A DNA stretch of 50,571 nt, from contig DDWY01000095.1 in the NCBI GenBank assembly GCA_002347705.1, forward strand, positions 1 to 50,571, read 5' to 3'. Source of the stretch: Anaerolineaceae bacterium UBA2274. Its GTDB lineage: Bacteria > Chloroflexota > Anaerolineae > Anaerolineales > Anaerolineaceae. Numbering within the stretch: the stretch's first letter is position 1; each line of letters begins with the position of its first letter. This document shows, in pieces, positions 15,908-23,915 of this stretch. The position numbers and the translations under genes are program-made. The notes under the pieces are model-generated. The model ran no database searches and was not told the origin of the DNA. It worked only from the letters and a program-made list of their open reading frames with translations.

Positions 15908-16861
15908 ATGTCCACTCAGCCGCTCGTCTCCATCATCACCCCCTCCTTCAACCAGGCTGCCTTCCTCGAGCAGACAATTCGCTCTGTCCTGCAACAGGAT
16001 TATCCCAACATTGAATACTGGGTCATCGATGGCGGCTCGACGGACAACAGCGTCGAGATCATCAAGCAATACGCGCCGAAACTGGCCGGCTGGGTTTCCG
16101 AAAAGGATCAAAGTCAGGCAGACGGAATCAACAAAGGGTTTGTCAAAGCCACGGGTGAGATCATCGGCTGGCTCAATTCGGATGACCTCTATTACCCAGG
16201 CGCAATCACTGGCGCGGTGGAAGCCTTCCGCCAGCATCCTGAAGCCTCTTTCGTTTTCAGCGACGTAGAGTCGATCGACGAACACGGCAAGGCCTTCAAC
16301 CTGATGCGCTATGGCGATTGGAAGCTGCCCGACCTCATGACCTTTCACATTATCGGTCAGCCCGGGGTTTTCATGCGCCGCGCGGTGCTCGAGCAAGCTG
16401 GCTATCTGGACCTCGGTTACAACTACCTGCTGGATGTCCAGCTCTGGCTCAGAATGGCCGCGATCGCTGAGCCGCAATACGTGCCCGGAGAGGTCTGGGC
16501 AGCTGCACGCATCCACTCAGACGCCAAGAACATCGCCCATGCCCAGGATTTTGGCGCGGAAGCATTCCGGCTTGCCAAGTGGCTCTGCGAGGATGAACGC
16601 TTTTACCCGCTTTCCAGCAAATTGTTCAACAAAATCTGGGCGGGCGCACATCGCCTGAACGCCTTCTACCTGGTGGAAGCCGGTCAGTTCAAGCCCGCCT
16701 TGCGGTCGTACGCGAAGATGCTGCGCCTGTCGCCGTCCACATCGAAGGGAACCTTCAAACGCATGGGCTATGCCGCTCTTGGAGCTCTCGGCGCGCAGAA
16801 CCTGAGGCAGAGTTACGCAAACTGGCGCTTGAAACACTATCAAAAGCGCCAGGACAAATAA
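15908..16861 (+). CDS. Glycosyltransferase family 2, paralogue A
   Basis: A 317-residue GT-A glycosyltransferase. It opens with VSIITPSFNQAAFLEQTI and has VIDGGSTDNSVEII, then WLNSDDLYYPGA, where the DD is the metal-binding motif. Family members of this type often transfer hexoses or HexNAc in capsule and O-antigen assembly. It has its own apparent promoter and no ribosome-binding site. The N-terminal 50 codons are very similar in DNA sequence to those of the gene at 17306, which points to duplication. The C-terminal 60 residues are basic and not shared. Confidence 0.87.
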   Translation: MSTQPLVSIITPSFNQAAFLEQTIRSVLQQDYPNIEYWVIDGGSTDNSVEIIKQYAPKLAGWVSEKDQSQADGINKGFVKATGEIIGWLNSDDLYYPGAITGAVEAFRQHPEASFVFSDVESIDEHGKAFNLMRYGDWKLPDLMTFHIIGQPGVFMRRAVLEQAGYLDLGYNYLLDVQLWLRMAAIAEPQYVPGEVWAAARIHSDAKNIAHAQDFGAEAFRLAKWLCEDERFYPLSSKLFNKIWAGAHRLNAFYLVEAGQFKPALRSYAKMLRLSPSTSKGTFKRMGYAALGALGAQNLRQSYANWRLKHYQKRQDK

Positions 16862-16867
16862 AAAAAA

Positions 16868-17062
16868 GTAGGGTGGGTTGGCGTCTCATAGTATCTGCAA
16901 AAATACTCCTGGTGATAGCCAACCCACCACAATATGGACAAAGTAGTCCTATTACTGTCTCACAATGAGCCATAGTACGCCGCGTCAACACAGCTGTGCA
17001 TGGTGGGTTGCCTATAGAAAAGCTCTGGAAGGTAAAGGTTGTATGACGCCAACCCACCCTAC
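16868..17062. mobile_element. MITE-like 195-bp element with 18-bp terminal inverted repeats
   Basis: The ends are GTAGGGTGGGTTGGCGTC (16868-16885) and its exact reverse complement (17045-17062). Nested inside are shorter copies of the same core, CCAACCCACC near 16919 and GGTGGGTTG near 17001, also inverted. There is no open reading frame inside, so any movement would need a transposase elsewhere. I see no clear target-site duplication. Related GGTGGGTTGG repeats are known from many bacterial genomes. Confidence 0.65.
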
Positions 17063-17132
17063 GGCTCTTCGAATAAATTAACTCAGTTGTAGGCCGGGTT
17101 CCGCAGTTGCAACCGACAATCCGGTGGGTCTT

Positions 17133-17202
17133 GTCATCCTGAACGCAGTGAAGGATCTGATTTCTAGTACGTAGATTCTTCGCAAAACAGGCTCAGAATG
17201 AC
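17133..17202. repeat. Inverted pair of 25-29 bp repeats
   Basis: GTCATCCTGAACGCAGTGAA (start at 17133) faces GATTCTTCGC...CAGAATGAC (17174-17202). The arms belong to the same family as the copies at 15232 and 15708 and can form an imperfect hairpin. Confidence 0.7.
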
Positions 17203-17270
17203 AGGAATTTTCGGATTAAAAAACGCAATTCGACCTACAACTATGAGGAGATGGAGTTAAACGGGATGGG

Positions 17271-17305
17271 TATCACTGGTACAACACTTGATCTATAATA
17301 AACCC
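17271..17305 (+). promoter_or_regulatory. Promoter of a probably leaderless mRNA
   Basis: TATAAT at 17294-17299 lies six bases upstream of the ATG at 17306, the same geometry as the promoter at 15896. The -35 region (TATCAC at 17271-17276, 17-base spacer) is poor. No ribosome-binding site is present. Confidence 0.55.
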
Positions 17306-18079
17306 ATGTCTACCCAACCACTCGTTTCCATCATCACCCCCTCCTTCAACCAGGCACGTTTCCTCAAGCAAACCATGCGCAGCGTGCTCGAGCAGGATTA
17401 CCCCAACATTGAATACATCGTCATCGATGGCGGCTCCAGCGACGGCAGCCTGGAAATCATCCAAAAATACGCTGATCGCCTGGCATATTGGCAGAGTCAG
17501 AAAGACAAAGGGCAGACTGACGCCATCAACCAGGGCTTCGCGCGTGCCACTGGCGAGATCCTGGCATGGCTCAACTCCGATGATATGCTCTACCCTGGTG
17601 CTGTCAGCGCTGCTGTGCGGCAGCTCCAGGAGCACCCCGAAGTAGGCATGGTCTACGCCGACTGCCACTGGATCAACGCGGAAGGTGAAATCATCGGCAA
17701 TTTCCCGGCTGCCCAGACCGACCTCAAAAAGCTGCGCCGCGGCTATGTGCACATCCCGCAGCAGACTGCTTTCTTCCGCGCGGTCCTCTGGCGCAAAGTG
17801 GCTCCGCTGGACGATAGTTTCTACTTTGCCATGGATTACGACCTCTGGACACGCCTGGCAAGCCACGCCCCGCTGCTCTATGTGCCAGAACTATGGGCGG
17901 CATTCCGCCTGCACGAAGACGCCAAATCCATCGCCGAAGATGACCGCTGCTGGCCGGAAATGCTGCGTGTGCACTACCGCGACGGCGGAAAGAAGCTTTC
18001 TTTGTTGACCCTGAAGTATGCGATCCGCAAGCTGGTGCAGCCTTTTTGGATGTGGCTGCGCAAGCGCCGGCTTTCCTGA
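17306..18079 (+). CDS. Glycosyltransferase family 2, paralogue B
   Basis: A 257-residue GT-A glycosyltransferase, paralogue of the 15908 gene. It has VSIITPSFNQARFLKQTM, VIDGGSSDGSLEII, WLNSDDMLYPGA (metal-binding DD) and then YFAMDYDLWTRLA, a catalytic-base-type region. It lacks the longer C-terminal part of paralogue A. The Met at 17306 is chosen because the family begins there; the upstream Met at 17288 lies inside the promoter. It is followed after 20 nt by the FkbM methyltransferase. Confidence 0.87.
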   Translation: MSTQPLVSIITPSFNQARFLKQTMRSVLEQDYPNIEYIVIDGGSSDGSLEIIQKYADRLAYWQSQKDKGQTDAINQGFARATGEILAWLNSDDMLYPGAVSAAVRQLQEHPEVGMVYADCHWINAEGEIIGNFPAAQTDLKKLRRGYVHIPQQTAFFRAVLWRKVAPLDDSFYFAMDYDLWTRLASHAPLLYVPELWAAFRLHEDAKSIAEDDRCWPEMLRVHYRDGGKKLSLLTLKYAIRKLVQPFWMWLRKRRLS

Positions 18080-18099
18080 CTGGTTGAAAGGAGTTTGAG

Positions 18100-18933
18100 G
18101 TGGACATCAAGAAAAAATTGAGCACAGCTTTCATAATATTGAAACAGAAAGGCCCCGCAGGAGTCTGGCATACCATCCGCCAAAAAATGGTTGCTCTCAC
18201 CTCCACCAACGAAAACGAAATCATTTTTGAAACCTTGCAGCACTCCATCACCACGGGCGTAATGTGCGACGTGGGGGCGCACCATGGGTATTGTCTGATC
18301 CCATTCGCGAAAGCCGGTTGGCAGGTGTTCGCCTTCGAGCCTGATCCTGATAATCGTTCTCAGTTGCTGGAAAACACGCGAACCCATTCCGGTGTCCATG
18401 TAGACAGTCGCGCTGTTTCAAATAAGACGGAAGCATCCGTTCCTTTCTATACCTCAAATGAGTCCAGCGGCATCAGCAGCCTCTCTGCCTTTCTTCCCAG
18501 CCACGAACTGACCAACACGGTCAGTACAATCACCCTCAGTGATTTTCTTCTCGAGCATAATTTGGACAGGGTGGATTACCTGAAAATCGACACTGAGGGT
18601 TTTGATCTGATGGTCTTACAAGGTGTAGCGTGGGAGGATGTTCAGCCAACTGTCATCCTGTGTGAATTTGAGGATGCGAAAACGCAAAAGTTGGGATACA
18701 CGTATGAAACTTTGGCAGATTACCTGCTTGGCAAGGGCTATCATGTGCTCGTTTCAGAGTGGCATCCGATCGTGAGATACGGTGAGCAGCATTCCTGGAG
18801 AGGTTATTTCACCTGCCCGCACAAGTTACATGATGAAAAAGCCTGGGGTAATCTGATCGCCACCAATGACGATGAGGTTTACAAAAATCTCTTAAAGAGA
18901 TGCAAACCAAAAAGCGACTTGCGCAAGGAGTAG
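18100..18933 (+). CDS. FkbM family methyltransferase
   Basis: A 277-residue SAM-dependent O-methyltransferase. Motifs are MCDVGAHHGYCLIPFAKAGW (SAM loop), VFAFEPDPDN, DSRAVSN and YLKIDTEGFDLMVLQG, the last being the hallmark of the FkbM family. It probably methylates a sugar hydroxyl in the surface glycan. The start is GTG at 18100, six bases after AAAGGAG. The base composition is slightly more AT-rich than in the large operon. No clear terminator is seen before the converging permease gene. Confidence 0.85.
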   Translation: MDIKKKLSTAFIILKQKGPAGVWHTIRQKMVALTSTNENEIIFETLQHSITTGVMCDVGAHHGYCLIPFAKAGWQVFAFEPDPDNRSQLLENTRTHSGVHVDSRAVSNKTEASVPFYTSNESSGISSLSAFLPSHELTNTVSTITLSDFLLEHNLDRVDYLKIDTEGFDLMVLQGVAWEDVQPTVILCEFEDAKTQKLGYTYETLADYLLGKGYHVLVSEWHPIVRYGEQHSWRGYFTCPHKLHDEKAWGNLIATNDDEVYKNLLKRCKPKSDLRKE

Positions 18934-18978
18934 CCCGCCTGAAATCAGCATCTTGAACAGATAATAAACTTTGTGGAA

Positions 18979-19869
18979 TTATGCGTTCCGTTTCGCCGGC
19001 TGCCAATTCACCAGGAACAACCCAAGCACGGCGATAATTAATCCAACCAGCCCAATCAGTGAGATGCTTTCTCCCAGGAAAATCCAGGCCAGCAGTGTGA
19101 TCTGGATCAGCATGGAGTTGTTGATCATGCTCGATTCCATCGCCGTCAGCGACTGCAGCGTTCGATTCCAAATCCAAAAAGCAAAGGCGGTGTTGAGACC
19201 CGCGATCAACACTAACAGAAGCCACACCCCCAGGTCAAGTGGTGGTAAACCTTGAAAAATAATCACGCCCCCCAGCAGTACCACCGCGCCAATACCCATG
19301 CTGATGCCCGTCACCACCATCGGATCCAGGCGCTGATCGCGGTTCACGCCCCGCCCCATTACAGCAGCGATCGAATTGGCAACCATTGTAAAGAGCGCCA
19401 GCCCCATCCCAAGCGCACTCTTCGGAATGGTTGTTTCCGGCACGAAGTAGACCAGAACGCCAGCAAGAAAGATCGCCATCCCACTCCACTGCAACCTGGA
19501 GACGGGTTCCTTAAGGAAGATCAACCCCAACACAGCCACCAACGGACCAGTAAAACTCAGCAGCAGGCTCATTGTGATCGCGTCCAGATGCACGAGCGCT
19601 AAAAACTGTCCGCCTTGCGTGATCGTGTAGTAAACCAACCCCAGGATCACCAGGTAGCGCCAGTCAAAGGAAGTCAGCCGCTTTACTTCACCTCTGCGTT
19701 TGAGCAAACCCGGCAGAAGGAAAAGGAAAGCCAGCATGTAGCGTATGCCGGTAAAAGCCAGCGGTGGAACGTCCACGAGAAACTTTTTGATCAGGATGAT
19801 GGAACTGGACCAAAGTATGGTCACAAACAGGGCTTGAAGAATGGCTTTGCTGCGGGGAGAAAGGGACAT
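18979..19869 (-). CDS. DMT superfamily permease (EamA domains)
   Basis: A 296-residue integral membrane protein with two EamA repeats and about ten transmembrane helices. Landmarks are SSIILIKKFLVDVPPLAF, LVYYTITQGGQFLALVHLDA and, in the second repeat, LNTAFAFWIWNRTLQSL and INNSMLIQITLLAWIFLGE. Family members export or import metabolites such as amino acids; the substrate cannot be inferred. The start at 19869 gives a normal first helix; a longer frame begins at 19914, within the promoter. It is divergent from the regulator at 20077. Confidence 0.88.
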   Translation of the reverse strand: MSLSPRSKAILQALFVTILWSSSIILIKKFLVDVPPLAFTGIRYMLAFLFLLPGLLKRRGEVKRLTSFDWRYLVILGLVYYTITQGGQFLALVHLDAITMSLLLSFTGPLVAVLGLIFLKEPVSRLQWSGMAIFLAGVLVYFVPETTIPKSALGMGLALFTMVANSIAAVMGRGVNRDQRLDPMVVTGISMGIGAVVLLGGVIIFQGLPPLDLGVWLLLVLIAGLNTAFAFWIWNRTLQSLTAMESSMINNSMLIQITLLAWIFLGESISLIGLVGLIIAVLGLFLVNWQPAKRNA

Positions 19870-19888
19870 TGGATGCTTACCTTTCGGG

Positions 19889-19948
19889 ATTATAACATGC
19901 CAAAAAGGGAACATCAGGAGTTAACTTTTTTCAGAGTTAACTTTTTTC
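19889..19948 (-). promoter_or_regulatory. Extended -10 promoter with A-tract tandem repeat upstream
   Basis: On the minus strand TGTTATAAT (TATAAT at 19894-19889) forms an extended -10 box for the DMT permease, with no good -35. Upstream lie two exact copies of a 15-base unit, GAGTTAACTTTTTTC on the plus strand, at 19918-19932 and 19934-19948. Read on the minus strand these are phased A-tracts followed by GTTAAC, in the place of an UP element or an operator. Confidence 0.55.
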
Positions 19949-20016
19949 TGACCCAAAACCTGTCCCGATTCCCCGTCCCATCTACGTGTCATTTTAGCTG
20001 AACCAATGCGTCATCC

Positions 20017-20045
20017 TTGACAACTCAGCAGACCCCTAATACAAT
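20017..20045 (+). promoter_or_regulatory. Sigma-70-type promoter of the regulator/exporter operon
   Basis: TTGACA (20017-20022) and TACAAT (20040-20045) are separated by exactly 17 bases. Transcription would start near 20052, leaving a leader of about 25 bases before the ATG at 20077. The open frame that begins with the TTG of the -35 box is therefore not coding there. Confidence 0.8.
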
Positions 20046-20076
20046 AAGCCAATTCTTTGGTCTTTTTGGAAAATTA

Positions 20077-20787
20077 ATGAAACTCACACGACGCCAGCAA
20101 ACTTTTATCAATCGTTTTCTCGATCTTTATCGAGAATTAAATGGGCCGATCCATTACTCGTTATTGGCAGAACGGGTTGGGGTGAGTCCCTTCACTGCCT
20201 ATGATATGCTTCGCTTGCTCGAAGAGAAGGGATATGTCACTTCTGAGTATCGTATTGGTTCTGAAAAGCCATCCGTGGGACGCTCAGCAGTTGTATTCAT
20301 ACCCACTGAAGTGGCCAGTCGCCGAATAGAGGAGTTAGCGAACGGTACCGATTTGGGCGATTGGGACAGTACCAAGTCACGTATCCTGGCGAGAATCCGA
20401 ACGGGCGAATTCCAGGATGGGATACTGGCTGAAGAAATGTTAGCCCGCGTACCGCCGGATGCGCCGGAAACCCTGCGTTATTGCTTTGAGGTCATGATGG
20501 TTCTTATACTCAGGCTCGGCAGGGGCACCGGCCGCCACATTCTAATCGAACGTCTGCCTCAATTTTTAAAACCGAAAGGTACAATTTCCCGTTCAGGATT
20601 GCTTTTATTAGGTGGATTTGTTTTAGGTCTGTTAGCTAATGAGAATGCGATAGATTTAGATTGGGACCAATCAATCATTAAACAAGTCGAACGGTATCAA
20701 GCCCTAGTGATGGAAATGGAGCCTCGCCTATATCGAAGTTTAGGCGATGGCATAAAAGACATGTTTGCGCTCGTACTTCAGAGCTAA
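20077..20787 (+). CDS. Winged-helix transcriptional regulator
   Basis: A 236-residue protein with an N-terminal winged helix (about residues 1-75: LTRRQQTFINRFLDLY, YSLLAERVGVSPFTAYDMLRLLEEKGYV), resembling the LexA/MarR-type DNA-binding fold. The rest, to residue 236, is an alpha-helical domain without a recognised family, perhaps an effector-binding part, as in TetR-like proteins. It precedes the drug-type exporter and probably controls it. The start at 20077 follows TTTGGAAAA and lies downstream of a near-consensus promoter. Base composition is clearly more AT-rich than in the genes to the left. Confidence 0.7.
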   Translation: MKLTRRQQTFINRFLDLYRELNGPIHYSLLAERVGVSPFTAYDMLRLLEEKGYVTSEYRIGSEKPSVGRSAVVFIPTEVASRRIEELANGTDLGDWDSTKSRILARIRTGEFQDGILAEEMLARVPPDAPETLRYCFEVMMVLILRLGRGTGRHILIERLPQFLKPKGTISRSGLLLLGGFVLGLLANENAIDLDWDQSIIKQVERYQALVMEMEPRLYRSLGDGIKDMFALVLQS

Positions 20788-20826
20788 ATAATTTATCTAA
20801 TATTTTAGTCATTTTGGGATTTTACA

Positions 20827-21774
20827 ATGACAATTTCTGTTGAAGCTCTTCGTTTAACAAAACAATATTCTTCCCAGCCAAAGGGAAGTCGGCCTGCGCT
20901 AGATGCGGTTGACCTGCATGTCGAGGCTGGACAACTGTACGGACTGGTTGGCCCGGATGGTGCAGGCAAGACAACCCTGCTGCGCATCCTGTCTACTGTC
21001 ATGAATCCGACATCGGGCTCTGCCCGATTAATGGGTTATGACGTGAATAAGCAAGCTGAGCAGGTCCGCTCCAGATTAGGATATATGCCGCAGGCTTTCA
21101 GCTTGTATCCCGACTTGAGTGTGATGGAAAACCTACGTTTCTTCGCTGACATGAATAGCGTGCCGCATGGGAAACAAAAAAGTCGCATTGACGAATTACT
21201 GGAGTTTGCGCGCCTGACGGATTTTACTTCCCGGCGCAGCGAGAATCTCTCAGGAGGAATGCGAAAAAAGCTGGCATTAGCTTGCGCTTTGGTACATGAA
21301 CCAGAAATCCTGTTATTGGATGAACCAACCACGGGTGTAGATCCGGTTTCCAGACGGGAGTTATGGCAATTGCTGGCTAAGGTTATTCAACAAGGCGTTA
21401 CCGTTCTGGTCAGTACACCTTATATGGATGAGGCGGAACGCTGTAATATGGTCAGCATCATTTATCAGGGGCGAATACTCACCACGGGCGCACCCGCGGA
21501 TTTGGAGCGGCAAATGCCTTTCCGGATGGTGGAGATCAAAGCCAAGCCGCGTGGAACGCTGCGGCAGGTGGTTGATAAAACAGATGGTGGGTATGGCTGG
21601 CGCGCTGTTGGCGACCGCCTGCGTCTCTCGGTGGCGGACCCGGCTGAGGCGCAAGCGCAAATCAAGGCAAATTTGGAAACAGCCGGAGCGCAGATCAGCA
21701 TTCTGCGTGAAGCACGGATCCTGATGGAAGATGTTTTCATCTACCTGGTCGAACAGCAGGAGAAGCAGGCATGA
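20827..21774 (+). CDS. ABC exporter ATPase 1 (YbhF N-half type)
   Basis: A 315-residue ATP-binding subunit of an ABC-2 type exporter. Walker A is GPDGAGKT (42-49), the signature is LSGGM (141-145), Walker B is ILLLDEP (161-167). The switch His is replaced by Pro198 (STPYMDEAE), as in the first half of the double ATPase YbhF, so this site may be slow or inactive. A C-terminal regulatory domain of about 90 residues follows. It pairs with the next gene, which overlaps it by four bases, to make a heterodimer equivalent to one YbhF chain. Confidence 0.88.
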   Translation: MTISVEALRLTKQYSSQPKGSRPALDAVDLHVEAGQLYGLVGPDGAGKTTLLRILSTVMNPTSGSARLMGYDVNKQAEQVRSRLGYMPQAFSLYPDLSVMENLRFFADMNSVPHGKQKSRIDELLEFARLTDFTSRRSENLSGGMRKKLALACALVHEPEILLLDEPTTGVDPVSRRELWQLLAKVIQQGVTVLVSTPYMDEAERCNMVSIIYQGRILTTGAPADLERQMPFRMVEIKAKPRGTLRQVVDKTDGGYGWRAVGDRLRLSVADPAEAQAQIKANLETAGAQISILREARILMEDVFIYLVEQQEKQA

Positions 21775-22724
21775 GCTCAGAAAAATCTGTAGAAGCCACT
21801 CAACTAACACGAAAATTTGGTGACTTCATCGCTGTAGACCAAATCAGCTTCGATATTCCAAAGGGCGAAATTTTTGGGCTCCTCGGCCCGAACGGTGCGG
21901 GCAAAACCACCACAATCCGTATGTTATGTGGTATTCTGGCACCCTCATCGGGGGCAGCAAGTGTCCTGGGATTTGATGTGTCCAAGCAAGCCGAAGAAGT
22001 CAAGCAAAGAATCGGCTACATGTCGCAAAAATTTTCACTTTATAACGATCTGAGTGTATCTGAAAACCTAAATTTTTATGCAAACTTATATGGAATTCCC
22101 CGTGAGAAAGTAAAACCACGAATAGCTGAGTTAATTGAGATAGCTGGTTTACAAGGGCACGAGAAACAATTGACAGGCAACCTTTCGGGTGCATGGCGTC
22201 AGCGTTTGGCACTTGCTTGCGCAATTGTACATGAACCGCCGATGATTTTTTTAGATGAACCAACAGCCGGAGTCGATCCGGTATCACGACGCGAATTTTG
22301 GGAAATGATTTATACAATGGCTGGCAGAGGAGTAAGTGTGCTTGCAACTACTCATTACATGGATGAAGCTGAGTTTTGTAATGTAATTGGGATGATGTAT
22401 CGTTCACGCTTAATTGCGCTCAATGATCCAGATTCACTGAAAGATGAAATGAGCGGTATTTTATTTGAAGTCGATTGCCATGAACCAGGTCGTGCGGAAA
22501 AAATATTACGTTATTTGCCAACCGTACAAGATGTGGTAGCGCATGGCGTTATTTTACACGTTCTCATGACCGATGAGAATGGAAAGGTTTTTCTGGAAAA
22601 AATATTGACGGATAACGAGATTGTTATAGATCGAATTGAGCCCGTTTTGCCTACATTGGAAGATGTGTTTGTTTCGTTGGTAGATCAAGAAAATCGCCTG
22701 CACGTGCGGACAGAAATCGATTAA
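21771..22724 (+). CDS. ABC exporter ATPase 2 (YbhF C-half type)
   Basis: A 317-residue ATP-binding subunit. Walker A is GPNGAGKT (39-46), Walker B is MIFLDEP, and the switch His195 is kept (TTHYMDEAE). The signature reads LSGAW instead of LSGGQ (138-142), a change also typical of the second half of YbhF-like proteins. In the heterodimer, the site formed by this Walker A with the LSGGM of its partner would be the main hydrolysing site. Start overlaps the previous stop (ATGA). The C-terminus ends with LPTLEDVFVSLVDQ, usual for this family. Confidence 0.88.
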   Translation: MSSEKSVEATQLTRKFGDFIAVDQISFDIPKGEIFGLLGPNGAGKTTTIRMLCGILAPSSGAASVLGFDVSKQAEEVKQRIGYMSQKFSLYNDLSVSENLNFYANLYGIPREKVKPRIAELIEIAGLQGHEKQLTGNLSGAWRQRLALACAIVHEPPMIFLDEPTAGVDPVSRREFWEMIYTMAGRGVSVLATTHYMDEAEFCNVIGMMYRSRLIALNDPDSLKDEMSGILFEVDCHEPGRAEKILRYLPTVQDVVAHGVILHVLMTDENGKVFLEKILTDNEIVIDRIEPVLPTLEDVFVSLVDQENRLHVRTEID

Positions 22725-22734
22725 GGAGGTTCAC

Positions 22735-23871
22735 ATGAGACAAAGTTTTCGCCGCATGATGACCATAGTTCGAAAAGAATGGTTACACATTATTCGTGAT
22801 CCTCGTACCCTGGCTCTGGTGATCGTTTTGCCAGTCATGATGTTGTTCCTACTTGGATATGCAGTTGCAAATGATGTTGAAGATATTCCTCTGGCTGTGG
22901 CCGACCTATCACATACGGATACCAGCCGCACCCTGGTGAATAAATTGACGGTCAGCGAGTTTTTTAAGTATACACACTCAGCACAGAGTGAAAATGAGAT
23001 TTTAGCGATGATGGACGCAGGTATAGTTAAAGCTGGTCTTTACATCCCCGAAAGTTTTGGAAGAGATGTCAGTACGGGGGGGGTTGGAACCATCCAGTTT
23101 TATATCGATGGCTCAAATCCCACCATTGCGCAAACTGCTCAACTTGCTGCTGAAACGATCAGCCAATCAATGTCGCAGGAAATTCTAATCAAGCGTCTGG
23201 AGCGTAGTGGCACAGGTATACAGCTTAGTCTTCCGGTGGATGCACGCATGCGGTACTTGTATAATCCAGATATGAAGCGGATGAACTTCATGATTCCTGG
23301 TTTAGTCGCAATTATTCTCCAAATTCAGACATTACTATTGACTGCATTCGCCATCGTGCGTGAACGCGAGCAAGGCACCCTCGAACAGCTTATCGTGACC
23401 CCGGTCCGGTCATGGGAATTAATGTTAGGTAAGATTTTGCCTTTCGTTGTAGTGGCTTTTGTTAACGTAGTTATGACCGTGGCAGTTGGTGCTATCTGGT
23501 TCGGGGTGGATGTTGTCGGCAGTATCCCACTTCTGGCAGGACTAAGCCTTATATTTCTGCTTGGGTCGCTGGGATTGGGGGTGCTCATTTCAAATATTTC
23601 CAAAACTCAGATGCAAGCCATGTACATGGCTTCGTTTATCATGATGCCATCTTTTATACTGGCTGGGCTGCTGTTTCCGCGTGAGAATATGCCCTGGCTG
23701 GCTTACTATGCCGGCTATTTATTACCAGTGACTTATTTCCTGGAGATTGTCCGTGGCATCATACTAAAAGGTGCAAATTTCTCTACTTTATGGATCTGGA
23801 TCTGGCCAATGGCTGTGTTCAGTATCGTAGTATTCTTTGCAAGTGTCTTAATGTTCCATAAGCGCCTGTAA
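22735..23871 (+). CDS. ABC-2 type exporter permease (YbhS/YbhR type)
   Basis: A 378-residue permease. A first helix at about 25-45 is followed by a large extracytoplasmic domain (AVADLSHTDTSRTLVNKL onward), then about five helices from residue 185 on. The conserved EQGTLEQLIVTPVRSWELMLGKILPF segment marks the family; it lies around residues 208-232. It starts after a perfect AAGGAGG. Only one permease gene is present, so the transporter would be a permease homodimer with the two different ATPases. The likely substrate class is drugs or amphiphiles. Confidence 0.88.
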   Translation: MRQSFRRMMTIVRKEWLHIIRDPRTLALVIVLPVMMLFLLGYAVANDVEDIPLAVADLSHTDTSRTLVNKLTVSEFFKYTHSAQSENEILAMMDAGIVKAGLYIPESFGRDVSTGGVGTIQFYIDGSNPTIAQTAQLAAETISQSMSQEILIKRLERSGTGIQLSLPVDARMRYLYNPDMKRMNFMIPGLVAIILQIQTLLLTAFAIVREREQGTLEQLIVTPVRSWELMLGKILPFVVVAFVNVVMTVAVGAIWFGVDVVGSIPLLAGLSLIFLLGSLGLGVLISNISKTQMQAMYMASFIMMPSFILAGLLFPRENMPWLAYYAGYLLPVTYFLEIVRGIILKGANFSTLWIWIWPMAVFSIVVFFASVLMFHKRL

Positions 23872-23915
23872 TACTTGACACTATCAAAAAACCATTTCTC
23901 AGTTAGGAGTTTAAA

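Larger units (their letters stand above)
16862..17305. repeat. Intergenic repeats between the two GT2 paralogues
   Basis: No gene is visible. The left half is a 195-bp element with perfect 18-bp inverted ends (listed separately). The right half has an inverted pair of the GATTCTTC...CAGAATGAC family at 17133-17157 and 17174-17202, facing each other across 16 bases. The last 30 bases form the promoter of the 17306 gene. Confidence 0.75.

Noticed and set aside
15216..17305. Possible CRISPR array, because of spaced short repeats
   Set aside because: Repeats are of several unrelated types, with no constant spacer length, no leader and no cas genes.
20017..20076. N-terminal extension of the regulator from TTG at 20017
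   Set aside because: The segment contains a near-consensus -35/-10 promoter and the proposed extra 20 residues have no family similarity.
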